Part shown: positions 1-9,774 of the stretch, piece after piece | How the letters are laid out: every line of letters begins with the position of its first letter | How positions within the stretch are numbered: position 1 is the stretch's first letter | Assembly (NCBI GenBank): GCA_003427395.1 | Contig: BFEA01000297.1 | Coordinates: forward strand, 420,571 to 462,328 | Source: Chara braunii | Lineage: Eukaryota > Streptophyta > Charophyceae > Charales > Characeae | Direction of reading: 5' to 3' | Length of the DNA: 41,758 bases | Position numbers and translations under genes: made by a program | Notes under the pieces: generated by a model | The model's database searches: none | What the model was told of the DNA's origin: nothing | Seen by the model: only the letters and a program-made list of their open reading frames with translations

Positions 1-440
1 TCCAAGCACCTACCCACCCCGCCACTCCAAGCACCTACTGACCCTGCGACTCCATGCACCTACCGACCGAGCGACTCAAGCGTCTACCGACCGAGTCACT
101 CCAAGCACCTACCCACTGAGCTACTCCAAGAGTCCAAGCACCTACCCACCCTGCCACTCCAAGCACGTACTGACCCTGCAACTCCAAGGACCTACCGACC
201 GAGCGACTCAAGTGCCTACCGACCGAGTCACTCTAAGCAACTACTGACTGAACCATTCCAAGCACCTACCGACCGGGCCACTCCAAGCACCTACACCCCG
301 AGCCACTCCGAGCACCTACACACTGAGTCACTCCAAGCAACTGCCCACGAAGCCACTCCAAGCACCTACCGACCGAGCCGCTCCAAACACCTACTGATCG
401 ATCCACTTCAAGCACATTCCTGCCAAGGCACTCCAATCTC
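1..440. repeat. 25-bp minisatellite
   Basis: Tandem copies of a roughly 25-bp unit that reads about TCCAAGCACCTACCGACCGA followed by GCCAC. The first copies start at 1, 26 and 51. Later copies vary by substitutions and 1-2 base indels, and one short partial copy is inserted near 127. No reading frame or gene is seen. The array runs off the left edge of the window, so its full length is unknown. Confidence 0.9.
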
Positions 441-660
441 ATTCTTCTTTTCTTACTCCTCTGTCTCTCTATCTATGTCGCTCTATCTCTCTCCCTCCTC
501 TCTCTCTCTCTCCCCCTCTCTTCCTCTCTCCCTTTCTCTGTCTCTATATGGATGTTCTGTTTCTTGAATTTGTTAATAGTGCTGAAATTTAGCAATTGGT
601 TTAGACCTAGCTTTTTTTTTTTGTTTTTTTTTTTGGTTTTTTTTTTTTTTTTTTTTGCGG
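441..660. repeat. CT-rich and poly-T low-complexity tracts
   Basis: CT-rich sequence (about 447-545) is followed by about 65 bases of unique AT-rich DNA and then by long interrupted T runs (about 609-657). Reading frames here are low-complexity artefacts. Confidence 0.8.
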
Positions 661-711
661 GCATTGTCCGCACCGCTTGCACCGAGGGCGCTTAGCTAGT
701 TATTATTATTA

Positions 712-737
712 CTAGCCAAGCGCCCGCGATGCGGGCC
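712..737 (-). other. Helitron 3' terminus: hairpin plus CTAG end
   Basis: On the minus strand GCCCGC (736-731), loop ATC, GCGGGC (727-722) form a perfect 6-bp stem. Six bases follow, then CTAG (715-712), and the next base outside is T. A short GC hairpin just inside CTRR, followed by T, is the classic Helitron 3' end. The flank is AT-rich (TTATTATTATTA), as expected of Helitron targets. Confidence 0.75.
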
Positions 738-891
738 ACGCCCACAGAAATAAGAGTAACTGGCAACAAAGTCCAACTTTAATTCACGAATCAAAAAAAT
801 AATGAATAGAAAAAAAAAATGAAAGAGAAAGGCCGAGGAAAGACAGAGATAGACAAAAAAAAAAAGAAAAAAAAAGATAGAAATAGATAGA

Positions 892-892
892 T

Positions 893-963
<71 letters not shown>

Positions 964-966
964 GGA
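892..966. repeat. (GA)n microsatellite
   Basis: An uninterrupted AG repeat from about 897 to 954 with imperfect ends, inside the Helitron 3' region. The Ser/Leu-repeat reading frames here are artefacts. Confidence 0.95.
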
Positions 967-1048
967 GCAACGAAAGAGCAAAGAAAAAAAACATGAACGC
1001 GAGTAAGAAAAGAAAAAAAGTTTGATAGAGTTTGATTTAAGTAATCAA

Positions 1049-1120
1049 GTGGCCGCAATATGATCAAGGCACAATTATTGCGCAGTGGCCGCAATATGAT
1101 CAAGGCACAATTATTGCGCA
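1049..1120. repeat. 36-bp perfect tandem duplication
   Basis: Two identical 36-bp units (1049-1084 and 1085-1120) that start GTGGCCGCAATATGATCAAG. They are followed by the first four bases of a third copy. Perfect identity suggests a recent duplication. Confidence 0.95.
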
Positions 1121-1165
1121 GTGGAATCAATATTGACTTAAAAAAGCGAAATAATATTACGTCAA

Positions 1166-1169
<4 letters not shown>

Positions 1170-1217
<48 letters not shown>

Positions 1218-1236
1218 CTATCTATCTATCTATCTA

Positions 1237-1281
<45 letters not shown>
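1170..1281. repeat. (CT)n-(CTAT)n-(CT)n compound microsatellite
   Basis: CT repeats flank a short CTAT block (about 1216-1241). Located between the Helitron 3' end and its last reading frame. Confidence 0.95.
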
Positions 1282-1284
<3 letters not shown>

Positions 1285-1430
1285 TCCCCCCTTATTTATT
1301 TGTCTTTCCCTTCCCATCTTTCTTGTTGGGGCAATTACGTAATTGAAACCAAAGACAACCATCTAAGAATTTGTTATTAAGGCAACGCCCGGACAACCGC
1401 CCAATCAACATTTTTGTCTCCCTATCTCTC

Positions 1431-3121
1431 TTATAAGACCAACCAACTTCCTTCATTCGAACGACAGTCTTGCACCACCTCACAAACAGAAACTCGTTGC
1501 AACACTTTGTGACGATACTCCTCGAAAGTTCCGAATCGAGTTTGTCTTTTCTGATTGTAATCGAGAAGTATCGGAGCATCCACACATCTCCAAGTGTTCA
1601 TACTCGTATTCAATTCCGCTGCTGCTTCCACAATATCTTGCACCTTATGAGAACTGTCAATATAGGAGATGTGTGCAAGTGTCTTTTTCGGACCAATAGA
1701 TTCAATAGAGTCGTACACGGTAATGTTAAAATTAGAATAACTTGGTTGTTCCAATGGTCTTGTATGGACATGCAGGTAGTCTCTTGAGGGCGTATGAGCG
1801 GGCACAACACAACTGACAGGAAACGGAGTAGCCGTAGCGGCTGGCAAAGCAGAAACAACAACAGAAGTAGTGACAATCGACGTTGACATATTGGAGGGTG
1901 AAACATAATCAGCAAGACGTTGAAAATTTGAAGGAGATGCTGCTTGAAGGGGGAGTCTGCGGACCGGAGCGGAATGAGGAGTGGAAGAAGCAACCACAGG
2001 AGGAATCCTTTTGAGAAGCTGTTGTGTCCGTGCATATTTGTGAATGGCTTGGGGAATGGTCCCTTCTGTCGGACAATGCGGCAAATCAAATGTCATCCTA
2101 GTAATCTCCTCATTAGACAGAGCGATGAACTCATCGTTCAAAAGTGATTGCAACATGGAAGAAGCCTCTAAATCCGAAACATTCAACGGGTCTGAAGGAA
2201 GAGGAAATCGCCGTTCCAACCGCATATTAGTTAGTTTTTTTCTTTTCCACTCCAGAAAGTTTTCCCATATTCGTGCATCTTTCACGACTGTGGCACTTTT
2301 GACAAACATTTCAAAAAACACCTCAGTTAAGACATTTTGGACGCCAACCTTCTTCGCATCGTCAAACCATCTAGCAAGGTAAGCGCACGGATTCGGAGTG
2401 CGAATTGTGGGTGCATCGTTATCATCGGGCACCACAATAACCCCCAGGGGATTTTGTGGTTGCGATGTGGCGAAAACATCTCTTTCGCGTCCACTGCGTT
2501 GAGATTGCGAACTTGAATCATGAACATATGCACGCCCAACAAGCGGTGGACAAAACGGAAGAGACAAAAAAATGCATCATCAGGCAGCGCATTCAAAGCT
2601 CTTAGAATCTTAGTTCCCGTTTCGTGAACAACAGGTTGTCGTCCCACCCGATTACCAGCCAAGGTAGGCTCCGCCACTTCGGGGGAATCCAAAATATTTG
2701 TTTTCACACCATGACTTTTTTTCCTCTTGAAAGTAGATTGAACACAGTCTTCTTTCGAATCGCTCGTAACGGTATCATCCTCATCATCGGCAAATGTAAG
2801 GTTAAGAGGTCCACCCAACTGACGTCTACGCAAACCATCCCCATCGGCACGACAATCGTCACCACCTACCTCCACAACCATGTTCTAAGCATCATCAAGG
2901 GTATTCCCTCGCGGACATCGACGTTCAACCTCACCAAGAACATGATGATCGTCCCGAGGATGTTCACTTCCAAGATTCACCGACCTCTAATCATTTCCAC
3001 TTTTCTTCGACCTCTCTAAATGTTCGTTTCCAGGTGTTGATGTAACATTCGTATCATATTGAGTCGTATTGTTATTCCTCATTGCTTTCCTCTTAGCATG
3101 AGTGTCGTACTTATGCGGCAT
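1431..3121 (-). pseudogene. Helitron-borne ORF of unknown function
   Basis: A minus-strand reading frame of about 560 codons begins with MPHKYDTHAKRKAMRNN (ATG at 3119-3121) and ends at the TAA near 1431. I do not recognise the family. The N-terminal third is acidic and polar, with a Lys-rich patch (KRKK). The middle holds a helical, hydrophobic segment (YLARWFDDAKKVGVQNV), and the C-terminal part is Ser/Pro/Thr-rich. Two in-frame TAG codons (2987-2989 and 2885-2887) interrupt it. A frame change falls at the A7 run 2566-2572; the downstream frame then stays open for 378 codons. The start lies 76 bp after the helicase stop, on the same strand. It is preceded by a T-rich stretch ending in TTTGCAG, which looks like a splice acceptor. 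It could be an accessory Helitron gene or a captured host gene. Confidence 0.5.
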
Positions 3122-3196
3122 TCGGGAGTCATCTGCAAAGAAAAAATATGACCGAATTATTTGAAATGTCAAGATCCGATGAAAATAAAAAATGAC

Positions 3197-6159
3197 TCAT
3201 CCCAAAAGTTCATGATATACAATGTTCTTCATTAAAAAATTCTTATCAGGCAACGCAACACGAAAGTTGTTGGGATGGGCAACATGCGACAAAGCAACAT
3301 ACAGTTGGCCATGCGCATAAACCGGTTTGCGTAACCAAACCCCGGCACGCGATACAGTTTCTCCTTGCGACTTGTTAATCGTTACAGCAAAAGCAAGACG
3401 GACTGGAAATTGCCTCCTAAATCATTTGAACCCCGTTGTCTCACCATCGCTTGTCAGATCAATCTTGGGGATCAATGTTGTTTTACCCGTATGCATTATT
3501 GTCACTTCCAACAAATCATCATTAACGATCTTCTTCAGAATCAGCCTTGTACCGTTGCAAAGTCCTTGCTTCGGTGACAAATTTCGCAAAAGCATCACAG
3601 GTGCACCAAATTTTAAGCGCAACTTGTGAGATGGAAGGCCAGATTCGTCGAGAGTTTAAGAACTCTCGCTCAATAATGAGTCCAATATGATCGGAATCAT
3701 GATAATTAACACTAAAAGGGTCACGCACCTCCCAGGAAAGTCCTCAAGAATACGATTGTTAACAGAAGCGGCATCATCATTAGTAGGGCATAAAATTAAT
3801 CGAGGCAAGAAATAATCGGCATCCCCCACATGGTTGGACACATCATCAAACGTCCATGAAATCAACTCATCAATCGGTTTATCCGTACAAATCTCACGTG
3901 GCGATCTGATCGCAGCAAGTTCGTTAGGAACAACATGAGGATGGTCACCATTTCTAATTCGCATAAAAAAGTAGTCATACATTCGTGCCATTTCATCATT
4001 CTCCAAGCGTAAGATTCGCATATTTTCGGTCAGTTGATAGATCTCAAACAGTTTCCACAAAGGGGACATTTTCGTGGACGCATCAATTTGTTGCGCTCGC
4101 GATCCGTGTTTCACAACTAGCAAAACCTGTCTAAAATCCCTAGGAAGAAGTAGAACTTTCCCACCAAACGGCTCGTCGTTGTTACAGAGGTCCCGAAGCG
4201 AAATGTCAAGAGCTTCCAAGTGGAACTTGTTACTCACTGAAGCCTCGTTCCAAACAATCAAGTCCGCACGGCGGATAAGCTCCGCAAGATCACTTTGTTT
4301 TGGAATCAAGAAGGGACGCGTGTTATCAGGTTTCAAAGGTGCACGAAATCATGAGTGAAACGTTCGAGCGCCCATCAAAAGAGTCGCCGCTAGGACGCGA
4401 CGGCCAATCGAATGGCAGAACGGGACCTGATGCCCGCCAAAATTGTTTCAATGCAAAAAGTATTTCCTGTTCCAGCAAGTGCATCGACAAAAACACACAA
4501 TAGTTTTTTCTCTTGCACAGCCCGAACGACTTTTTCCACCAAAACTCGTTGACGTGGACGAAGACGTTGAAAATTAGAGCCATATCTGCGTTGTATTTCA
4601 ATCGGATCATACGACAACTCGTCATTTAGAATTGAGGATACCGTTCTCTTCTCGTAATGTCCGGTTATGTTCTCAGCAATTGTTTCCCCGTCGAGTGTCG
4701 GATAATGAAGGCAGAATTGACGGATGTTTTTTCCCGACTCCTGCAAAATACGATCAAGATGGAATAACACTAATGATTGCAAAATATTTAGGGGAACAAT
4801 TTCACAACCGTGGCGATACTGAAAATCGTCACACATCTTATCCCAATGTCGTTCGAAGAAACGGACCGGATCGTTCACTAGACCAAACGCGAGAAGCATA
4901 GTGAATATTTTACGAACTTCTTCAGGCATGTAATGTGCAGCGACTGTGTCTATGCATTGATCGTATGCATCGTCTGTTTGCAAAAGGCTCAATCAAAGAC
5001 ACACGGATGGGAAAGAATCGTATTCCACTCCGTCCACTGTACGAATTTCAACAAAAGAGCGCACCCCAAGAGAATGTTCATGGTTTAACAACTCGCGCAG
5101 ATAGAATCGTTCGCCTTCCACGATCCTCACGTGATGCAACCGATATATCTTTTCAAATGGACCACCGTGAAGATCACGCTTTCTTCGGTTCCACTTTTTA
5201 TTTTTGTTATCCTACACATGAGTATTAACGATCTCATTCAAAGAGTTGTGTTCCATCTATGCCGTCAATTTTGTTTTCGGGGGCCCTTGCGAAACTACGT
5301 GATGCTCAATGCCAAGTTCGAATTGCACTTTTTGCATGTTTTCGAGATGCACGGACAATCTTTCGACCGCGGGCCATTGTTCCACAACGTCAAACTCAAA
5401 TAGACGCCAACATGTTTCGCATGCACCTACAACACGCATATCTTGATACAATTTGACCTCGTCGATGGGCACATTATTATCTTGCTTGCAAACCACAGCA
5501 CGATCACACCGTTTGTACACGTACTTATACACGTACTTGCACGCCTTGATGTTAGCACAATATTCAACATTTACGTGGCAATTAAACCTCATTAGCAAGT
5601 ACAGGTTATACATGACTACACGCCGATTGTCGTAAACGACTCCATTTTGAACAATTGTAAAACCACCGTCACTTGGTTTCCTTCTCCTATACGAAGGGTA
5701 CGTTCGTTCGTCTCTGAATGTTGTTCTTGAAATGAAGTCTTTTGGAAACCCTTTTGTGCATTCTCCGTCCTCCGTGCACGAAGTGTCACGTTTCTCCGCA
5801 CTGCAAATCCCGTGCAATATGAACTTGGCCACCCTTTCTCTCAATTCCCCTTCCGGAGGAATCTCGACACACACCACATTATAAACAGCATCCGCATCCC
5901 GAATTTTATCATTCGGATGCAGGATTACAAATATATGTGCGTGTGGTAAACCCCTTTTTTAAAACTCCACCACATACAACATTCCACTCACCCTACCAAA
6001 GATCTGTTTATTCTTTATCTCATTAATCAGTTCTGCAAGATAACCTTTGAACACTCGCGCTAGAAGATCCGGTGTGTCGTTAGGACATTGAACTAGCAAC
6101 AAGGCTTATTTGATCTCTGGCCAGTTAGTGTTGCACGTTGTCGACCGGTAGAACGGCTC
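3197..6159 (-). pseudogene. Helitron Rep/PIF1-like helicase, degraded
   Basis: This is the Helitron replication initiator and helicase. The Rep part starts at the LTR junction with TCNTNWPEIK, followed by LLARVFKGYL and VVEF-KRGLPHAHIFVILHP, which holds the HUH motif (His-Ala-His). Next come NIKACKYVYKYVYK and the linker FYLRELLNH. The PIF1-type helicase part has a Walker A region DALAGTGNTF, in which the essential Lys is Asn. A Walker B-like LIVWNEAS, DFRQV, QLTENMR, GAPVMLLRNL and VTINKSQGETV follow, ending at TGA 3197-3199. In-frame stops occur at 6106-6108, 5959-5961 (just before the HUH motif), 5257-5259, 5212-5214, 4993-4995, 4349-4351 and 3422-3424. Frameshifts fall near 4390, 3725 and 3640. 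The order of motifs leaves no doubt about the family; the product cannot be functional. Confidence 0.9.
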
Positions 6160-6904
6160 TGTTGACACTCCGACCAAGCCCAATATCTCGCGCCGCGTCT
6201 GTCACCCGTGGGAGGGCTGGTCGGGGCTTCTGTAACCTGCACAAAAACACGTCAGTTCACATCTACGAAAAACATGGGTCGTAACAGACTGAGACGAAAG
6301 CTCGAACAACTCATAAGACGTTGTCTGGAAGGAATAAATAGAGGATCCTCATTCGGTCCAAAATAATAAGATATGAAACACTAGTCCCTGACTCAGCCGT
6401 ACATCCCGTCCCTATGTTCGAGAATTATGTCGGAGTGCCCATAAATTTGGTCATCAACCGCGGTCTAATCCTCCTCCCCATAGGATGCCGCCTGTATCAC
6501 GCCCGTCTATCCCAAGGGACCGTACTGGAACTCTCTGTGTCGGAGGTCGCCTCCCTCGCCCACTGGGGCCATGCCTCCGAGGTCGGGTTCAAAATGCTCC
6601 AAGTCGGACGGCCGAACTCAGCAAAGTACCACTTCAAAGTCCCCCTTTACGATGTGTCCATTCGGGTGGCTCTGATCAGGGAGTGCCTCTGCAAAAGTAC
6701 CTCTTCACGACGCGCCCCCTTCGAGTGCCCGGTTCAGGAAAAGTGCCTCTCCGAAGTACCTCTTCAGAATGTACCTCTTCAAGATGCACCTCCTTGGTAA
6801 ATGCTTGTTCGGGATGTACCTCTGCAGTACATACGTGTTCGGGGCATGCCTCCTCCGAATGCATGCGATCGGGTGTCTCTCTTCGGAGATCCCTGCTCGG
6901 AATG

Positions 6905-7140
6905 AGTCCCTTCAGAGGGCCCTGTTCGAAACGCGTCCCTTCACAGAGCCCTGTTCGAGATGTACCCCTTCGTAGAGCCCTGTACGGAATCTGCCCCTTC
7001 GTAGAGCCCTGTAAGGGATGTGCCCCTTCGTAGACCCCTGTTCAGGATGTGTCCCTTCGAAGAGGCCTGTTCGGGATGTGCCCCTTCGAAGAGCCCCGTC
7101 CGGAATGTGCCCCTTCGCGGATCGCACCCCGTTCGGGAGC
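6905..7140. repeat. 29-bp minisatellite inside the LTR
   Basis: Units of exactly 29 bp start at 6965, 6994, 7023, 7052, 7081 and 7110, each opening with a variant of CCCCTTCGTAGAGCCCTGT. More diverged copies extend upstream toward 6660. Confidence 0.9.
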
Positions 7141-7254
7141 GCCTATTGTGTCTGTCCGCGTGTCCCTGGACGCGACCTGTCGTGATGCATCGTTATTGTG
7201 CCGCCCGTGTCCACGTTGTACTCGAAAGAGTCAGTCAAGCTTAGTAGCCTGACT

Positions 7255-7780
7255 GCGTCCAATAGGACCGCATCGCCCGGTGATCCGACAGCCCCTGAAA
7301 AGCCCGTTCCGCATGGTATTCTGACTGCCCCCGAATGACCCGTTCCCCCTGGCGATCCGATCGTGCCCAAAGGAGCTCTCTCGCCGTTAACCCGGACGTA
7401 CCCCAAAAGCTCGCTCTGTTCGGTGATCTGTGCGTGCGCCGAGGGCTTGTCTCGCTAGATGATCAACTCGGCGCCCGAAAGGCCCACTTCGCCCGTCACG
7501 GCTCGTGGTTCGAGAAGAGCCCCGATGACCCACTTCGCTCGGTGTTCAGTCCTGCGCTCTAAAGGCGCACTCCGTCAAGTGATCTGCCCGTGTGCGCCCC
7601 AAAAAGCCCATCACGCCCGGTACTCTGGCCGCGCGCCAGAACTCGTACCCGCCCGGTGATCCCGCTGGGTCTATATGGTTCAATCGGTTCGATGATCCGA
7701 ATCCCTCTAGAAGATACCCGTTCGCCCTGATGATCAGGAATGCTCTCAAAGGAGCCGCCTTGTCTGATGCCCGGGCGTGC
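7255..7780. repeat. Diverged repeat tract
   Basis: Degenerate units built around GGTGATCCGA and a C-rich/AAAG stretch recur about every 50 bp. Too diverged to fix one period by eye. No gene is seen. Confidence 0.55.
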
Positions 7781-7939
7781 CTGCCGCACCCTTGTTCGTA
7801 TGTCCGCAGGCGCGCGGGTGACCATGCTCAGTCGCGCGCCAGTGCGCGCTGCTCAACAGGTGCCCGAGTGGCGGTACACTCATGCGCGCATGTCAGCGGG
7901 TGCCCCGGTGGCCGTAAGCGGCAGTTGCGCAGTCATGTG

Positions 7940-8590
7940 CGCTTGTCCCCAGGTGTGCGGATGGTCGGGCGGTGTTGCGCGCTCATGCGCAGGTGTCCGT
8001 AGGAGTGCGGTGGCCAAGAGCAGTTGAGCAGTCGTGCGCGCGTGCCAGCAGGTGCGCGGAAGGCCGTGCACAGTGACGTACTCGTGCGCGCGTGCACGCT
8101 GGTACAAGGATGTCCTCGCGCAGTCACGCACTCGTACGTGCGTGCTCGCTGGTACGCGGATGTCCCCGCGCAGTCGCGCACTCGTGCGTGCGGGCTCGCT
8201 AGTGCGCGGATGTCCGTGTGCAGTCGCGCACTCGTGCGCTCGTGCCCGCTGGGGCGCGAATGTCTGTGCGCAGTCGCGCACTCGCGCGCACGAGCCTGCT
8301 GGTGCGCGGACGGCTGTGCGCAGTCGCGCACTCGTGCGCGCGTGCCTGCTGTTCCGCGGATGTCCGTGCACAGTCGCGCACCTGTGCTCGCATGCTCGCT
8401 GGTGCGCGAGTGTCCGTGGACAGTTGTGCACTCATGCGCGAGTGCCCGCTGGGGCGCGGATGTCCGTGCGCAGTCGCGCACCCGCGCGCACGAGTCTGCT
8501 GGTGCGCGGACAGCTGTGCGCAGTCGCGCACTCGTGTGTGCGTGCCCGCTGCTGCGCGGAAGGTCGTGCGCGGTTGCATGGTCTTGCGCG
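7940..8590. repeat. 50-bp minisatellite inside the LTR
   Basis: The anchor CAGTCGCGCACTCGTGCGCG recurs at an exact 50-bp spacing (8121, 8171, 8221, 8271, 8321, 8371, 8421, 8471, 8521), with diverged copies on both sides. The array is extremely GC-rich and CpG-rich. The long Cys/Arg/Ala reading frames on both strands result from the period and composition. Confidence 0.95.
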
Positions 8591-9055
8591 CGTATCCGCT
8601 CCGCCTCCTCGTCTCCCCTCGTGTTCGTCTCGAAGGACGCTCCTTGAGCGTGCTTCCCCGCTCCGCCATCCTTCATTCGAGTTGCTATCCGCTGCCTCCC
8701 CCGTGCGCCTCTCCCCCGTGTGTCTCTCTCCCGTGCACGCCGTAGTCTCTTCCCCCCGTGCATGTTGCCTCCTCCGTTGTCTCTCCCGTGCACCTGTCCT
8801 CTGCTTGTGAGAAGTGTCTCGAATCCGGGCCCCGTTTGGCTTAAATGCTATGTCGGGCCCTCCTCGAAGTGTAAGCCTCGGCCCTCGTGTGCTCTGAGGC
8901 TGTCGGCAACTTGCAGCGCCCTAGTACCGGGCCTGTGCCCGAGCCTGTTTGGGCCCTCGAAAAGTTCCCGGCGAAAGGGGCCTCCCTATCGAGAACTGGG
9001 CCCTTTGCAGCGCCGTGGTACTGAGGCTACTCCCGAGCCTGTCCTTGGCCTCTTC

Positions 9056-9663
9056 GGGCCTAGGCGGTCCCCACGCCCTAGTGGTACCGCTCCTTAGAAA
9101 GAAGATCGACCAGCCCCCTTGGTAAAGACCAGTCCCGCCATTCGCCTTCTACTGCCCGGGCCCCTTCCGTTCTTGAGTGTCGGCCCCTGCTCTTCGTAGT
9201 GTCATTTCGTCGCACAGTCGGTAAATGTCGGTAGCCCTCCGTTCGTCGCGTCGATCCGCCGCATGGTCTGTAAGTCCCGGCCAGGTAGAATATTGCCAAG
9301 CAAGGATCTTGCAGCGCGCCCTTACACGGGAAGTAAAGGGCGGCGTAGGGTTGGAGAATGGGCCTAGGCGGTCCCCACGCCCTAGTGGTACCGCTCCTTA
9401 GAAAGAAGATCGACCGGCCCCCTTGGTAAAGACTGGTCCCGCCATTCGCCTTCTACTGCCCGGACCCCTTCCATTCTTGAGTGTCGGCCCCCGCTCTTCG
9501 TAGTGTCATTCCGTAGCACGGTCGGTAAATGTCGGTAGCCCCCCGTTCGTCGCGTTGATCCGCCGCATGGTCTGTAAGTCCCGGCCAGGTAGAATATTGC
9601 CAAGCAAGGATCTTGCCGCGCTCCCTTACACGGGAAGTAAAGGGCGGTGTAGGGTTGGAGCCG
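9056..9663. repeat. 304-bp tandem duplication in the LTR
   Basis: Copies at 9056-9359 and 9360 to about 9663 both begin GGGCCTAGGCGGTCCCCACG and differ at only about a dozen positions. It lies at the transcription-start side of the LTR on the minus strand. Confidence 0.95.
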
Positions 9664-9673
9664 CTCGACAACA

Positions 9674-9694
9674 GCCCCCCCCCCCATTCCCGAC
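9674..9694 (-). other. Polypurine tract of the gypsy element
   Basis: On the minus strand GGGAAT followed by a run of G lies immediately before the TGTTG start of the LTR. This is the expected site and composition for the plus-strand DNA primer of an LTR retrotransposon. Confidence 0.6.
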
Positions 9695-9774
9695 GTCCCC
9701 GGCGAGCGATCTTGGTGTATGAAGGAAAAATGTGAAAAATTGTTGACTCCTAATCTCTACCCATCAACCCAAGA

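Larger units (their letters stand above)
712..6159 (-). mobile_element. Helitron, 5'-truncated, minus strand
   Basis: A rolling-circle transposon read on the minus strand. Its coding part is the Rep/PIF1-like helicase pseudogene at 3197-6159, and its 3' end is the CTAG terminus with a hairpin at 712-737. A second, unrecognised reading frame (1431-3121) lies between the helicase and the 3' end. Simple repeats fill 890-1281. The 5' side is lost: the Rep frame runs into the terminus of a gypsy LTR at 6159/6160. No matching Rep sequence was found on the far side of the retrotransposon near 15.3 kb, so the rest of the Helitron is deleted or lies elsewhere. The family assignment is strong; the exact 3' end is a motif-based call. 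Confidence 0.8.
6160..9673 (-). repeat. 3' LTR of the gypsy element (about 3.5 kb)
   Basis: On the plus strand the block begins TGTTGACACTCC (6160) and ends CTCGACAACA (9673). It therefore has TG...CA ends and a 5-bp terminal inversion (TGTTG/CAACA). It lies directly beside a G-rich polypurine tract and about 100 bp past the integrase stop. The inner side contains three minisatellites and a 304-bp tandem duplication, which explain the large size. No LTR partner is in the window, so the boundaries rest on end motifs, the polypurine tract and the break in the Helitron frame. The GC-rich reading frames here are repeat artefacts. Confidence 0.65.

Noticed and set aside
784-1130. Ser/Leu-repeat reading frames on both strands
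   Set aside because: They are translations of GA/CT microsatellites with no other protein character.
6414-7252. Reading frames with CTSS/PLR-type repeats
   Set aside because: They follow the 29-bp repeat period; such frames arise by chance in the LTR.
7880-8810. Long Cys/Arg/Ala/Thr-rich reading frames on both strands
   Set aside because: They come from the 50-bp GC-rich minisatellite, are open in several frames at once and have no domain.
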